Shown in pieces: positions 24,713 to 33,688 of a stretch of 35,256 bases of DNA (positions within the stretch are counted from its first letter, which is position 1; each line of letters starts with the position of its first letter). The position numbers and the translations under genes were made by a program. Location of the stretch: positions 1 to 35,256 of the forward strand of contig JAKBCS010000045.1 in NCBI GenBank assembly GCA_021807595.1. Direction: 5' to 3'. The DNA comes from Planctomycetota bacterium. GTDB lineage: Bacteria > Planctomycetota > Planctomycetia > Gemmatales > Gemmataceae. Below the pieces are notes generated by a model, which saw nothing but the letters and a program-made list of their open reading frames with translations, made no database searches and had not been told where the DNA came from.

Positions 24713-26059
24713 TTACTGCCGATTCTTGATCCAGTCGGCCAGGTCGTTCACCAGTTCGCGCGCCACATGGCCGGCCTTGTCGTATTCGGTCGGCTTCGAC
24801 TTGCCTTCGCCTTCCATGAAAAGGTGGTTGAGTTTCGGATAGCTGCGGAGCGTCGCATTGCGGCGAGATGCCAGCGCGTTCTTCCACTCCGCGAAATCGT
24901 CCATCGTCACCTGGTAGTCGCGCTCGCCTTGCGCAACGAACAATCGCTGTTTCAGCCGCGCCGCCGTCGCCGTCTGATTGTACGCCCGCAGCGCCAGCCA
25001 GTACGCCGCCGGCACGCCCAAGGGCAGTTTCGAGGCCGGCGTGTCGGTACTCAACTTGCCATCCTTCACTCGCGCCGCCTGCTTTTTCAGCTGGTCCAAC
25101 TCCTCTCGGTCCCCGTCGGATAATTTCCCATTCAAAGAGGTAATATAAGTGATTTGCTCGACGATGAGATCTTCGAGCGGTCGAGCGTTGGCTGCCAGCA
25201 GAACGAGACCGGCGATTTCCGGATCGCGTTCGCCAATGCGCGGCGCTGCCATTGCGCCCAGGCTGTGGCCGATGGCGAAGAGGCGCTTGGGGTCGATCTG
25301 TTTGCGGGCGCGCAAGACGGCAACCGCGGCCACGGCATCCTCCACCGTTTCCTCATTGAAGGTCAACGTCGCTTTGAGGGCCGCCATGCGGGCGGCGTGT
25401 TCGCGCGTTCTTTTCTCGTAGCGGAGTACGGCGACGCCTTGCGAGGCCAACCCCCAAGCCAGATCGCGGAAGGGCTTATTGGGACCGATGGTCTCATCGC
25501 GGTCTTGGGGGCCGGAACCATGCACCAGCACGACCGCGGGAAACGGCCCCTCGCCTTTGGGCAACGTCAGCGTGCCGGGCAAGGCCCACTCGCCGCTACC
25601 GACAACGATCTTCTCTTCGCGGTACGATTCGGGCTTCGCATAGGGAGGCGGCTTGAATTCGTAACCACTCTGCGCCGGCCGGAATTGCAGCCCGGTCACG
25701 CGCTTATCGGAATCGAAGACGACGCGCACGTCCAGAGTGGTCTTCTTGAACTGGCACGTCACCAGAACGATGTCGTACTTGCCCGCCTTTCCGATGCGCG
25801 TTCCCGTGCGCTTCTGAAACGCTCCGGCCTGGTCGATCAGTTTCTCCCAGAGTTCCTTCCGTTTGTCGGAGGGCAGCACTTTTTGCATCGTCGCGTCGAA
25901 GTCCTTGCCGGCCGCATCGTATTCTCCTTTGACGAAGGCATCCACCAAGGCAATCGCTTCGGCGGTCTGTTCTGAAAGCTTCTGCTCCTCCGCGCGGGCC
26001 ACGCTATTCAAGAAGGCACAGAGCAGCAAGGGGATACAGAGAGACTTCTCGTTCGTCAT
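24713..26059 (-). CDS. Secreted alpha/beta hydrolase with N-terminal DUF3887-like domain
   Basis: The 448-residue product has a signal peptide (about 1-23, cut after ARA), a DUF3887-like domain (about 28-130, with a DAAGKDFDATMQKVLP segment), and an alpha/beta hydrolase domain (150-448). Visible hydrolase motifs are VHGSGPQDRDE (179-189), the nucleophile elbow GHSLGA with Ser266, an acid site in AQGERDYQV and a His in LNHLFMEG. Homologues are annotated as peptidases or esterases of unknown substrate. The ATG at 26059 is the sensible start; the frame continues to 26260 without a good site. Divergent from the esterase gene at 26252. Confidence 0.86.
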   Translation of the reverse strand: MTNEKSLCIPLLLCAFLNSVARAEEQKLSEQTAEAIALVDAFVKGEYDAAGKDFDATMQKVLPSDKRKELWEKLIDQAGAFQKRTGTRIGKAGKYDIVLVTCQFKKTTLDVRVVFDSDKRVTGLQFRPAQSGYEFKPPPYAKPESYREEKIVVGSGEWALPGTLTLPKGEGPFPAVVLVHGSGPQDRDETIGPNKPFRDLAWGLASQGVAVLRYEKRTREHAARMAALKATLTFNEETVEDAVAAVAVLRARKQIDPKRLFAIGHSLGAMAAPRIGERDPEIAGLVLLAANARPLEDLIVEQITYITSLNGKLSDGDREELDQLKKQAARVKDGKLSTDTPASKLPLGVPAAYWLALRAYNQTATAARLKQRLFVAQGERDYQVTMDDFAEWKNALASRRNATLRSYPKLNHLFMEGEGKSKPTEYDKAGHVARELVNDLADWIKNRQ

Positions 26060-26251
26060 CGTGTTTTCTCGGCGCGTAGTTGCGCAACATGGAGGATCGC
26101 CGCTTGGCCGAAACACCTTGCCCGGAATGCGCACCGCAGAGAACGCGGAGACGACCGGCCATCGAGCTATTCCACTTCGTTCCTGCGAATCTACAATAGC
26201 CGACGCGGTCGCGGCAGGCAACGCTCGTCGATAATCCTCTGGAGTCCCTCC

Positions 26252-27298
26252 ATGAAGCAATCTCTTCTATCGTTTGGGATCATCCTCTGTCTGGCAAGCG
26301 GAGTTCGCGCCGACGGTGCGCCGAAGCCCGTCAAAGTGTTCATCCTGGCCGGCCAGTCGAACATGGAGGGGAAGGCCAAGATGTCCTTGCTCGATTACCA
26401 GGCGGATCAACCGGCGACTCGAGAACTGTATGCCCCGTATCGCAAAGACGGTCGATGGATCAAACGGGACGACGTGTGGATCAAATTCCTCACCCGCAAA
26501 GGGCCGTTAACGGTCGGCTACGGCTCGCCCAACTGCATCGGACCCGAATTGGGCTTTGGGACGGTTGTCGGCGATCGTTACGAAGAGCAAGTGCTGCTGA
26601 TCAAAACCGCGTGGGGAGGCCGAAGTCTGTACCGCGATTTCCGTCCGCCCAGCGCGGGGCTGCCCAAGAAGGAAATCCTCGAAGCGATGCTGGAGGCCCA
26701 ACAGAAACGAAACCCGGCCACCACGATGGGCGACGTGAAGAAATCGTTCGGAGCATCCTACCGCGCGATGCTCGAAGAGGTGAACGCGACGCTGGCCAAA
26801 TTGAAGACCCACTTCCCGGACTATAAGGATCAAGGCTACGAACTGGCGGGTTTCGTCTGGTTTCAGGGGTGGAACGACATGATAAGCGGCGACTACACGG
26901 CGGAGTACGCGACGAATCAGAAGCACCTCATCGCCGACGTGCGGAAAGATCTCAAGTCGCCCAAGCTGCCGTTCGTCATCGGGCAGATGGGCGTGGACGG
27001 CAACGAACCGAGCGCCCAGCTGAATAAGTTCAAAGAGGCGCAAGCGACCGTACTCGAAGAAGCATCGCTGAAGAGCAACGTGGCGCTCGTCAAGACCGAC
27101 CGCTTCTGGGATGCCGAGGCGTATGCGGTCTACAAAAAAGGGTGGCGTCAAAATCTCGATGCGTGGAACAAGGTCGGCAGCGACTTTCCCTATCACTATC
27201 TAGGCAGCGGCAAAACGATGGTGCGGATTGGACGAGCGTTCGGCGAAGCGATGCTCGAATTGAGGGGCGAGAGCAAACGCGCCGCTTCCGGTCGATAG
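26252..27298 (+). CDS. Sialate O-acetylesterase-like carbohydrate esterase
   Basis: The 348-residue product has a signal peptide (about 1-21) and the SASA/CE6 fold of SGNH-type esterases that remove acetyl groups from sugars. VKVFILAGQSNMEG carries the nucleophile Ser36, FVWFQGWND is the second conserved block, and YHYLGS near the C-terminus fits the His-containing block. The start ATG at 26252 has GGAG just upstream. It lies near the sulfatase (32199) and the other secreted enzymes, which fits the idea of removing acetyl or sulfate groups from complex glycans, but no operon joins them. The true substrate (sialic acid, xylan or other acetylated glycan) cannot be told. Confidence 0.88.
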   Translation: MKQSLLSFGIILCLASGVRADGAPKPVKVFILAGQSNMEGKAKMSLLDYQADQPATRELYAPYRKDGRWIKRDDVWIKFLTRKGPLTVGYGSPNCIGPELGFGTVVGDRYEEQVLLIKTAWGGRSLYRDFRPPSAGLPKKEILEAMLEAQQKRNPATTMGDVKKSFGASYRAMLEEVNATLAKLKTHFPDYKDQGYELAGFVWFQGWNDMISGDYTAEYATNQKHLIADVRKDLKSPKLPFVIGQMGVDGNEPSAQLNKFKEAQATVLEEASLKSNVALVKTDRFWDAEAYAVYKKGWRQNLDAWNKVGSDFPYHYLGSGKTMVRIGRAFGEAMLELRGESKRAASGR

Positions 27299-27500
27299 CC
27301 AAGCTCCCGCAAAGGCCTCGATTCTCGTATCGATCGCCACAAAAGCGACGCAACCCATTCCGTTGGACTGGCCGCCCTGCTAGAATGTCAGCGAATCACT
27401 TCCGATCCGTCGATCGGAAACGTTGGGACTTTTCCACGATCTTGCGGAGAGTCGTCGTGCCGTCGAGATGGACGGCGCGAGCGACGACAAATAACGAGCC

Positions 27501-27947
27501 ATGAATTTTCAAATTGACGCCTCTTTGGCCGTGCCATGCCCTTCCGTCGAACCGCCCGCGTCCACCGAGGGGGTGCCGGAAACCGTGTATCTGCTTCGGC
27601 AATTGCTCGAAGTCCAACGCGAACAATTGGCTTATCAACGCGCCTCGGCCGTTGCCCACGACGTAACCGCCCGGTGGCGCGCCTTCTTGACGCGCTGGCA
27701 AGACGATTTTCCCGAACTCGGATCGGATTGCCGTAAAGCGCTGCCCCAACTCGAACGCTGCTACGGGCAGCTAATCCACGAATTGACCGAGAAATTGAAC
27801 GAAGACGAGCATGGACTCGATAACGAGTTCGCCCTGCAAGAGTTTCTCGACCGCTTCGGTATGAGATTGGCCCAACTCGGCACGGTCCTCAATCTGGTTG
27901 CTCCGTTGGCCGAGGCATCCAACGTCGCCCAAAGCGAATCGGCATAA
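27501..27947 (+). CDS. Conserved hypothetical protein with helical body
   Basis: The 148-residue product has an unstructured start and a helical body, with VYLLRQLLEVQREQLAYQRA, then HDVTARWRAFLTRWQDDFPEL and LIHELTEKLNEDEHGLDNEF. It resembles a planctomycete hypothetical family with WRAFLxRWxxDFPeL. It is not a membrane protein and shows no catalytic motif. It precedes the Der gene by about 100 bases with a hairpin in between. Function unknown. Confidence 0.75.
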   Translation: MNFQIDASLAVPCPSVEPPASTEGVPETVYLLRQLLEVQREQLAYQRASAVAHDVTARWRAFLTRWQDDFPELGSDCRKALPQLERCYGQLIHELTEKLNEDEHGLDNEFALQEFLDRFGMRLAQLGTVLNLVAPLAEASNVAQSESA

Positions 27948-27964
27948 ACGACCCTGACTATCGC

Positions 27965-27991
27965 CCCCCCGATGGACGAGAAATCGGGGGG
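27965..27991. terminator. G/C-rich hairpin between the hypothetical gene and der
   Basis: CCCCCCGAT (27965-27973) pairs perfectly with ATCGGGGGG (27983-27991) around a 9-base loop, 18 bases after the stop at 27947. No T-run follows. It could be a terminator or an attenuation structure before der. Confidence 0.5.
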
Positions 27992-28043
27992 CCGACGCTT
28001 TCCCTCGCCTTCTTTCCGCCAACGCGAATCCGAAGGAGACCTT

Positions 28044-29486
28044 GTGACCGTACCCGTGGCAGTCATCGTGGGCCGACCCAATGTGGGGAAATCGTCGCTG
28101 TTTAACTGGCTTTCCGGACGGCGCATCGCCATCGTCGATCCGACTGCCGGCGTGACGCGCGACCGCGTTTCCACGCTGCTGCCGCTCGATTCGCGCTATG
28201 TCGAATTGGTGGACACCGGCGGCATCGGCGTCGCCGACGTGGATGATCTTACCGACCAGATCGAAAGACAGATCGCGCTGGCGCTCGACAGTGCCGATGT
28301 GATTTTGTTCGTCGTCGATGGGCGGGTCGGCATCTTGGGATTGGATGAAGAGGTTGCCCGGCGGCTGCGCTCCATCGACAAACCCATCGTATGCGTAGCC
28401 AACAAATGCGACACCGAGGCGGTGGAACCCCAAGCCGCCGAGTTTCACAAGCTCGGTCTCGGCCCCGTCGTCTACGTCAGCGCGCAACAGAATCGGGGAC
28501 GCGAATATCTGTCGCGCCTGATTCTGGAGCGGTTGCCTCCGGCCGACAGGAAACAGGAGAAGCCGAAGGATGTGGCCTTGAAATTGGCCATCGTCGGTCG
28601 GCGCAACACCGGCAAAAGCACCTTCATTAACAACTTGGCCGAGAGCGAGCGGGTCATCGTCAGCGAAGTGCCCGGAACCACGCGCGACAGCATCGACGTG
28701 CGCTTCGAACGCGACGGCTTGACGTTTTTGGCCATCGACACCGCCGGTGTGCGCAAGAAGAAGAGTCTGCAAAACGACATCGAGTTTTACAGCCTCGCCC
28801 GCGCCGAGCGTTCTATTCGCCGCGCCGATGTGGTGTTGCTATTCTTCGACGCGCAGAGCAAGGTCAGCAAGGTGGATAAGCAACTGGCCGAGTATGTTTT
28901 GGAGCAACACAAACCGGCGATATTCGTAGTCAATAAATGGGATTTATTGACGCCGCTGCCGACGGGGAAAATGGGCGACTATCTCCGCAAGACGTTTCCC
29001 AGCCTCGATTATGTGCCGATGGCCTTTATCACGGCGAAATCGGGCAAGAACGTCTATGCCGTCCTGAACCTGGCGCAACATCTGCATAAACAGGCCAGCG
29101 CCCGCGTCACCACCGGCGATCTCAACCGCGTGTTGCGCGAGGCGATCGAAGCCTCGCCGCCGCCGCTGCGCCAGAATCGACGTCCCAAAGTCTATTACGC
29201 CACCCAAGTCGGAACCAATCCGCCCACCATCGTCCTGTTCACCAACGGGCCCGAACTGATCGACAACACGTATCAGCGCTACCTCATCAAGACCATCCGC
29301 GATCGCCTGCACTTCAACGATGTGCCGATCAAGCTCTATCTGCGCCGCCGGCAGCGCGCGGAGCAGCCTTCGCTGGAAGAGACCGCGCCGCCGCCGGAAT
29401 CCAAGTCGCCGAAACCGAAAGCCGGCGGCCGCAAGCACGGTCGAGCAAAGACAAATCGCGCGGCGGAGGTGTGGAAAGATATTTGA
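28044..29486 (+). CDS. der: GTPase Der (EngA), 50S ribosome assembly
   Basis: The 480-residue product has two GTPase domains in tandem and a C-terminal KH-like domain, as in Der, which assists maturation of the large ribosomal subunit. Domain one: GRPNVGKS (10-17), DTGG, NKCD. Domain two: GRRNTGKS, DTAG, NKWD. The end has a basic, Lys/Arg-rich tail (KAGGRKHGRAK). GTG at 28044, with GAAGGAGA 7 bases upstream, is chosen over ATG at 27972, whose extra 24 residues cover the intergenic hairpin and are not family-like. Confidence 0.96.
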   Translation: MTVPVAVIVGRPNVGKSSLFNWLSGRRIAIVDPTAGVTRDRVSTLLPLDSRYVELVDTGGIGVADVDDLTDQIERQIALALDSADVILFVVDGRVGILGLDEEVARRLRSIDKPIVCVANKCDTEAVEPQAAEFHKLGLGPVVYVSAQQNRGREYLSRLILERLPPADRKQEKPKDVALKLAIVGRRNTGKSTFINNLAESERVIVSEVPGTTRDSIDVRFERDGLTFLAIDTAGVRKKKSLQNDIEFYSLARAERSIRRADVVLLFFDAQSKVSKVDKQLAEYVLEQHKPAIFVVNKWDLLTPLPTGKMGDYLRKTFPSLDYVPMAFITAKSGKNVYAVLNLAQHLHKQASARVTTGDLNRVLREAIEASPPPLRQNRRPKVYYATQVGTNPPTIVLFTNGPELIDNTYQRYLIKTIRDRLHFNDVPIKLYLRRRQRAEQPSLEETAPPPESKSPKPKAGGRKHGRAKTNRAAEVWKDI

Positions 29487-29540
29487 ATGAACGCTCGTGA
29501 GAATACTTATTCATTCCCACGTTCTTGATGGTGCCACGCT

Positions 29541-30503
29541 ATGATCTGGATCGCCGTTGTCGTAACTTTGGCTCTGATCGGCGGATTCGGGTTCTGGTGG
29601 ATGCGCCGGAGGCGGCGGCAAACGCGGCTCATCGCGTTGGTCGCCTTGGTGAACGAGCCGGTCGAGTTCGATCCGGCCGTCTTGGCTCGCCTCGCGGGGA
29701 AAGCCTGGGGGGCCGATTTGGGAGACGGCGAGACGGAGGGCACGGACGGCTTCGTTGCCTGCGCCGGCGTGGTGAATACCATCGTTCATCAAGGCCGTAT
29801 GTTCCTCATCAACTGTTTCCCCAAACCCTACGTCGACAATCTGGAAGACGTCGCCGAGGACATCGCCGACCAGCGCATTCGCCAGCTTTTTGTCGAACAT
29901 CGAGCGTGGTTTTCTTGCGACGCGCTCGGAGTGGACGGCGCGACCGGCGAGCAAGAAATCCTCCTGTGGTATCGCCGTCTGGGCAAGCTGTTCGGGGAGC
30001 TGCTCGACGACAATTGTTTGTTAATCTATCTGCCGGACGCCAACGCGCTGTATCCGATTAACGAAGACACCGAGGCGGCGCTTCGCTCCGAAAATCCGCT
30101 GGCCGCTTTGCAGGCCACGATGACGGTGCCGGTCATCGAAGTGTCCGGCGACGATCCGCTGATGCAGCGCGCGGTGGAGAAGGCTCGGCAGAGCTGGCCC
30201 GATTTCGTCGCCGCCTGCGAGGCCCAAGCCGGCGAGAACTTCGCCGTCAAAGCGCCGGTGACTTATGCGGATAATACGGAGTTTATTTGGATCGCCGTTA
30301 CCAGCATTGAGGGCGAGCGCGTCTACGGCGAGCTTGCCAACGAGCCGGCGAACTTGGGTTCCTTGAAACTCGGCTCGAAAGTCTCGGTCCTCGTCGCCGA
30401 TCTCAACGATTGGTGTTATCTCGACCCTCAAGGAAACCTCAAAGGCGGCTTTACCATCGAGGCCGTCCAAAAGGCGGCCCAGCGCCCTCGAAAACAAAAA
30501 TAG
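29541..30503 (+). CDS. Membrane-anchored protein with C-terminal DUF2314
   Basis: The 320-residue product has an N-terminal helix (about 2-21) followed by RRRRRQ, so the remainder is cytoplasmic. The C-terminal 110 residues match DUF2314: PLMQRAVEKARQSWPDFVAA, then NFAVKAPVTYADNTEFIWIAV, GELANEPANLGSLKLGSKVSV and DWCYLDPQGNLKGGFT. The middle region (about 50-200) is unknown. DUF2314 proteins occur in many bacteria and their function is unclear. The start codon is ATG with only a weak ribosome site. Confidence 0.82.
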   Translation: MIWIAVVVTLALIGGFGFWWMRRRRRQTRLIALVALVNEPVEFDPAVLARLAGKAWGADLGDGETEGTDGFVACAGVVNTIVHQGRMFLINCFPKPYVDNLEDVAEDIADQRIRQLFVEHRAWFSCDALGVDGATGEQEILLWYRRLGKLFGELLDDNCLLIYLPDANALYPINEDTEAALRSENPLAALQATMTVPVIEVSGDDPLMQRAVEKARQSWPDFVAACEAQAGENFAVKAPVTYADNTEFIWIAVTSIEGERVYGELANEPANLGSLKLGSKVSVLVADLNDWCYLDPQGNLKGGFTIEAVQKAAQRPRKQK

Positions 30504-30533
30504 ATTCCCAAGGCGTTCTCTCGGAGAAATCCC

Positions 30534-31523
30534 ATGCCATTGCCAAGCCGCGCCGCTTTGTTCGTTTCGTTGCTGATTCCCACCGCGTTCGCCGCCGCCG
30601 AGGAACCGAAGAAGATTCGCGTCGAACAAACCGAAGACTTTATTCAGATCGACACCGACGCCTTGCAAGCGCGCATCCGCAAGAAGGGGTACGTCAGCGG
30701 GATCGACAAAGCATCGCTCCTCGATAAGAAGACGGGCGCGCGCGATCTCGGCTTCGGGTTGCACATCATGGATTTCTTGATGGCACCCGGATGGCGCGAC
30801 GACGGCTATCTCCGCGACGCCAAAGTACACGGTAATCTGCCCAAGCATTACGTCGAAGGGCCGCAAATCTGCACGCAAGCCAAGGAGCTGAAACCGGAGG
30901 TTCTCAGGGGCGACGATTTCGTCGCCGTCCGCCAGCGCTACACGTTCCACAAACCGGGCAAAGGGTACAAGGCCGGTTCAACGTGGGAGCAGATTCTGGT
31001 CTTTCAGCCCGGCGTCCGCTGGTTCTTCTCTTGCGAGCGCATTACCAGTGTCAATGAAGTTGACGATCTCTTTTATCGCATTGACATGCCGGGCCACATC
31101 CGCCACAACAACGGCGATAGTTTCGAGCGGATCTATCTGAGCTATCTCGACAAACCGATCCCCGCGTCGGAATTCAAAGACAATTTCGCTCCCGATGAGA
31201 AGTTTTTGTATCGCCGGGACAACGACAAGATTCCCCAGCGCATGATCCGCGCCTATCAGGTAAAGCGCGACGGCAAGTCCGGTCCCTGGCTGGCGGGCAT
31301 GACGCTCGACCCCGCCGAGGTTTCCCAGGCGTGGTGCCACCAGCGCGGCTACGTCTGCTTCATTCAGGAACTGCACGGCAAAAAGGTCGAGGCCGGCGAA
31401 ACCTTCGGCGCGGCCTACATCGTCGGCTGGTTCGACGATCTCGACGCCATGCGACGGACCTACGACCGCTACAAGGGCAAACGCACTATCGTACTTGAGA
31501 AAGACAAATTTCACTTGAAGTGA
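30534..31523 (+). CDS. Secreted protein of unknown function (planctomycete family)
   Basis: The 329-residue product has a signal peptide (about 1-21, cut near AAA-EE). The body is mostly beta-rich by eye, with QTEDFIQIDTDALQARIRKK and GYVSGIDKASLLDKKTG near the N-terminus, patterns that recall a galactose-mutarotase-like sugar-binding fold. The pairs YVEGPQICT, AVRQRYTF and RWFFSCERITSV also fit. The ATG at 30534 has CGGAGA upstream. It lies next to the DUF2314 gene and before the convergent CoxG-like gene. No catalytic residue can be assigned; the sugar-related guess is weak. Confidence 0.75.
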   Translation: MPLPSRAALFVSLLIPTAFAAAEEPKKIRVEQTEDFIQIDTDALQARIRKKGYVSGIDKASLLDKKTGARDLGFGLHIMDFLMAPGWRDDGYLRDAKVHGNLPKHYVEGPQICTQAKELKPEVLRGDDFVAVRQRYTFHKPGKGYKAGSTWEQILVFQPGVRWFFSCERITSVNEVDDLFYRIDMPGHIRHNNGDSFERIYLSYLDKPIPASEFKDNFAPDEKFLYRRDNDKIPQRMIRAYQVKRDGKSGPWLAGMTLDPAEVSQAWCHQRGYVCFIQELHGKKVEAGETFGAAYIVGWFDDLDAMRRTYDRYKGKRTIVLEKDKFHLK

Positions 31524-31602
31524 GGGGGCGGAACGATTCCATCGAGAGATCGTCGGCGAACGATGAGCGGTAGTCCAACGCTCGTCCACCTCTGGGCAAC
31601 AC

Positions 31603-32076
31603 TCAATTTCTTCCCTCGTTGGGGGGTGTGCCGTCGGCGTTCAGCTTCGCCTCGACCGCGCTCCAAGTATCGCCGATCACCTTTTCCGCCGCGCCGCGGA
31701 TCAACCCTGGGGGAACGAGCTTCAACAAGCCGCCGAGCGACTTCACCTCTGCCGCCCACCGAATCCGCGTGCCGTTTGGCCCAGGCTCGAACGCGAGTGT
31801 TGCTTCTACGTCGGCCGAACTGCCGATGCCTTTATTGGCGATAAGGTAACGCACGCCCGTAGACGCGACGGCATCGACGATGTGCAGTGTGCCCTCCAAC
31901 GTGCCGCGCACGAACGAAAAGCCCGGACGTAAAATCAGAACGGCGCGATCCGCTTCCAGTTCCTTAACGGACTCCACGTCGGGGATGCACTGCGTCACGA
32001 ATTTCGCATCGGTTAGTTTCGCCGAAAGATCGGCGGGAGATTGCGAAAAATTCTTCTCACCCTCGAATCGTATCAT
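31603..32076 (-). CDS. CoxG-like SRPBCC-domain protein
   Basis: The 157-residue product is a small START/SRPBCC fold protein of the CoxG family, with MIRFEGEKNFSQSPADLSAKL and TQCIPDVESVKELEADRAVL near the start, then GLLKLVPPGLIRGAAEKVI near the end. CoxG proteins are named after carbon-monoxide dehydrogenase clusters, but most, as here, have no CO genes near and bind hydrophobic ligands or act as carriers of unknown role. The ATG at 32076 matches the family start; an ATG at 32085 is also in frame and could add three residues. Confidence 0.85.
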   Translation of the reverse strand: MIRFEGEKNFSQSPADLSAKLTDAKFVTQCIPDVESVKELEADRAVLILRPGFSFVRGTLEGTLHIVDAVASTGVRYLIANKGIGSSADVEATLAFEPGPNGTRIRWAAEVKSLGGLLKLVPPGLIRGAAEKVIGDTWSAVEAKLNADGTPPNEGRN

Positions 32077-32131
32077 GTCGCCCATCCTTTCGCAGTTTGC
32101 CCTCTATATTCTATGAAGCAGAGCCTGTCTC

Positions 32132-32184
32132 AGAAGCTCCCCTCTCCCTGCACTCAGGGGAGAGGGGCTTCTCGGATCGCCTCT
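32132..32184. repeat. Dispersed palindromic repeat, CTCTCCCC family, copy 4
   Basis: AGAAGCTCCCCTCTCCCTG, CACT, CAGGGGAGAGGGGCTTCT is an almost perfect stem of about 17 pairs with a one-base bulge, followed by CGGATCGCCTCT as in copy 1 at 3553. It fills the gap between the divergent CoxG-like and sulfatase genes, so it may shape their promoters. Confidence 0.75.
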
Positions 32185-32198
32185 CGTGGAGATTTACG

Positions 32199-33584
32199 AT
32201 GCGTTTCCTGTTTTATTTGATGACTTCGTTCGTCCTCCTCTCGGCCGCGCCGTTGTCGGCCGCCGAACGTCCGCCGCGCAACGTGGTTTTGTTGATCGCC
32301 GACGATCTTGGCTTTCAACTCGGTTGCTACGGCGATAAGACCATTCGCACGCCGCATATCGACGCCTTGGCCAAGAACGGCGTTCGATTTACCCACGCCT
32401 TTGCCGCCGTCTCGTCGTGCAGCCCCAGCCGTGCCACGCTGTTCACCGGCCTGCAAACCCATGCCAACGGCCAGTACGGCCTTGCTCATGGCGTTCACGA
32501 TTTCTACAGCTTCACGAAGGTGCGCAGCCTGCCGGGGCTGCTTAAGACGAACGGCTACCGTACCGGCATCGTCGGCAAGATTCACGTCCTGCCCCAGTCG
32601 GTGTATCCCTTCGACGTGCAAATGGTCAAGGATATTGGCGGCAATCGCGGCGTGGCGGCCATGGGCGAGCAGGCGCGGCAATTCATCCGCGACAGCGGCG
32701 ACAAACCGTTTGCCCTGGTCGTCGGCTTCTCCGATCCCCATCGTTCCGCCAAGGGCTTCGGCAACGAAAACAAGTATCGCGGCGTCGAGGAAGTCGTCTA
32801 CGATCCGAAAAATGTGACTTTGCCCTATTTCCTCTCCGATAAGCCCGAAGTTCGCGCCGAGTGGGCGGAATACTATCAATCCATCACCAGGCTCGACCGC
32901 GGCGTCGGGTTCGTCCTCGACGCGCTCAAAGAAACCAAGCGCGCCGAGGATACGCTCGTGATCTTCCTCAGCGACAATGGCCCGCCGTTTCCGGGAGCCA
33001 AGACGACTTTGTACGATGCCGGCGTGCATCTGCCGCTGATCGTGTCGTCGCCGGCTCAGAAGCGACGCGGCGGCGTCAACCGCGCGATGGTCAGTTGGAT
33101 CGACGTCTTGCCGACGATTCTCGATTGGACGGGAACGAAGGCACCGCCAGAGGTGAAGGGCCGTTCCGTACTGCCGATTCTGGACGAGGAAACCCCCAAA
33201 GGCTGGGACACGGTGTTCGCGTCGCATCAGTTCCACGAAGTGACCATGTACTACCCCATGCGTATGATCCGCACACGAACCCATAAGTGTATCCGTAATA
33301 TCGCTTATAAACTCGACTATCCCATTGCGCAGGATCTTTACGATTCCAAGACGTGGCAGGAGATACTGCGTCGCGGCGACAAAATGGTAGGCGATCGCAG
33401 CTTGGAATCGCTTGTCCATCGACCGTTGGAAGAGTTGTACGACCTCGAACGCGATCCTCACGAGTTGAAGAATCTGGCCGCCGATCCGGCCCATCGGGAC
33501 ACCCTCGACAACCTCCGCGCGCGACTTAAAGAATGGCAGACCCAGACGCGCGATCCGTGGTTGGTAAAATATCGTCACGAATAA
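32199..33584 (+). CDS. Secreted S1-family sulfatase, heparan N-sulfatase (SGSH)-like
   Basis: The 461-residue product has a signal peptide (about 1-22) and a type I sulfatase domain. SSCSPSRATLFTGL (72-85) holds the CxPxR site where Cys74 must be converted to formylglycine. LLIADDLG (31-38) gives metal-binding Asp residues, and FLSDNGPPFPG is the second metal site. The pattern closely resembles human N-sulfoglucosamine sulfohydrolase along its length: NGQYGLAHGVHDFYSF, FHEVTMYYPMRMIR and LYDLERDPHELKNLA have obvious counterparts there. The likely reaction is removal of an N-linked sulfate from glucosamine, though a related sugar sulfate cannot be ruled out. ATG at 32199 is the start. Confidence 0.9.
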   Translation: MRFLFYLMTSFVLLSAAPLSAAERPPRNVVLLIADDLGFQLGCYGDKTIRTPHIDALAKNGVRFTHAFAAVSSCSPSRATLFTGLQTHANGQYGLAHGVHDFYSFTKVRSLPGLLKTNGYRTGIVGKIHVLPQSVYPFDVQMVKDIGGNRGVAAMGEQARQFIRDSGDKPFALVVGFSDPHRSAKGFGNENKYRGVEEVVYDPKNVTLPYFLSDKPEVRAEWAEYYQSITRLDRGVGFVLDALKETKRAEDTLVIFLSDNGPPFPGAKTTLYDAGVHLPLIVSSPAQKRRGGVNRAMVSWIDVLPTILDWTGTKAPPEVKGRSVLPILDEETPKGWDTVFASHQFHEVTMYYPMRMIRTRTHKCIRNIAYKLDYPIAQDLYDSKTWQEILRRGDKMVGDRSLESLVHRPLEELYDLERDPHELKNLAADPAHRDTLDNLRARLKEWQTQTRDPWLVKYRHE

Positions 33585-33613
33585 GAGTTACGCAACGTAA
33601 TATCTCCCTACAA

Positions 33614-33666
33614 GCCCGAAGGGCCAGCGAAGGGTTGCAGCGAACTCCTTTGCTGGCACTTCGGGC
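33614..33666. repeat. Palindromic intergenic repeat, GCCCGAAG family
   Basis: GCCCGAAGGGCCAGCGAAGG (33614-33633) pairs with CCTTTGCTGGCACTTCGGGC (33647-33666) over 20 positions with one mismatch and one G-T pair. It lies between the sulfatase and dehydrogenase genes. Sequences like AGCCCGAAGNGCCAGCGAAGG recur in planctomycete genomes in my memory. Confidence 0.65.
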
Positions 33667-33688
33667 CAGTAGCTGGGAAATCCAATCC

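Noticed and set aside
27380-27400. A TAGAAT -10-like box before the gene at 27501
   Set aside because: No suitable -35 box lies 16-18 bases upstream; the TTGGAC in front is only 12 bases away.
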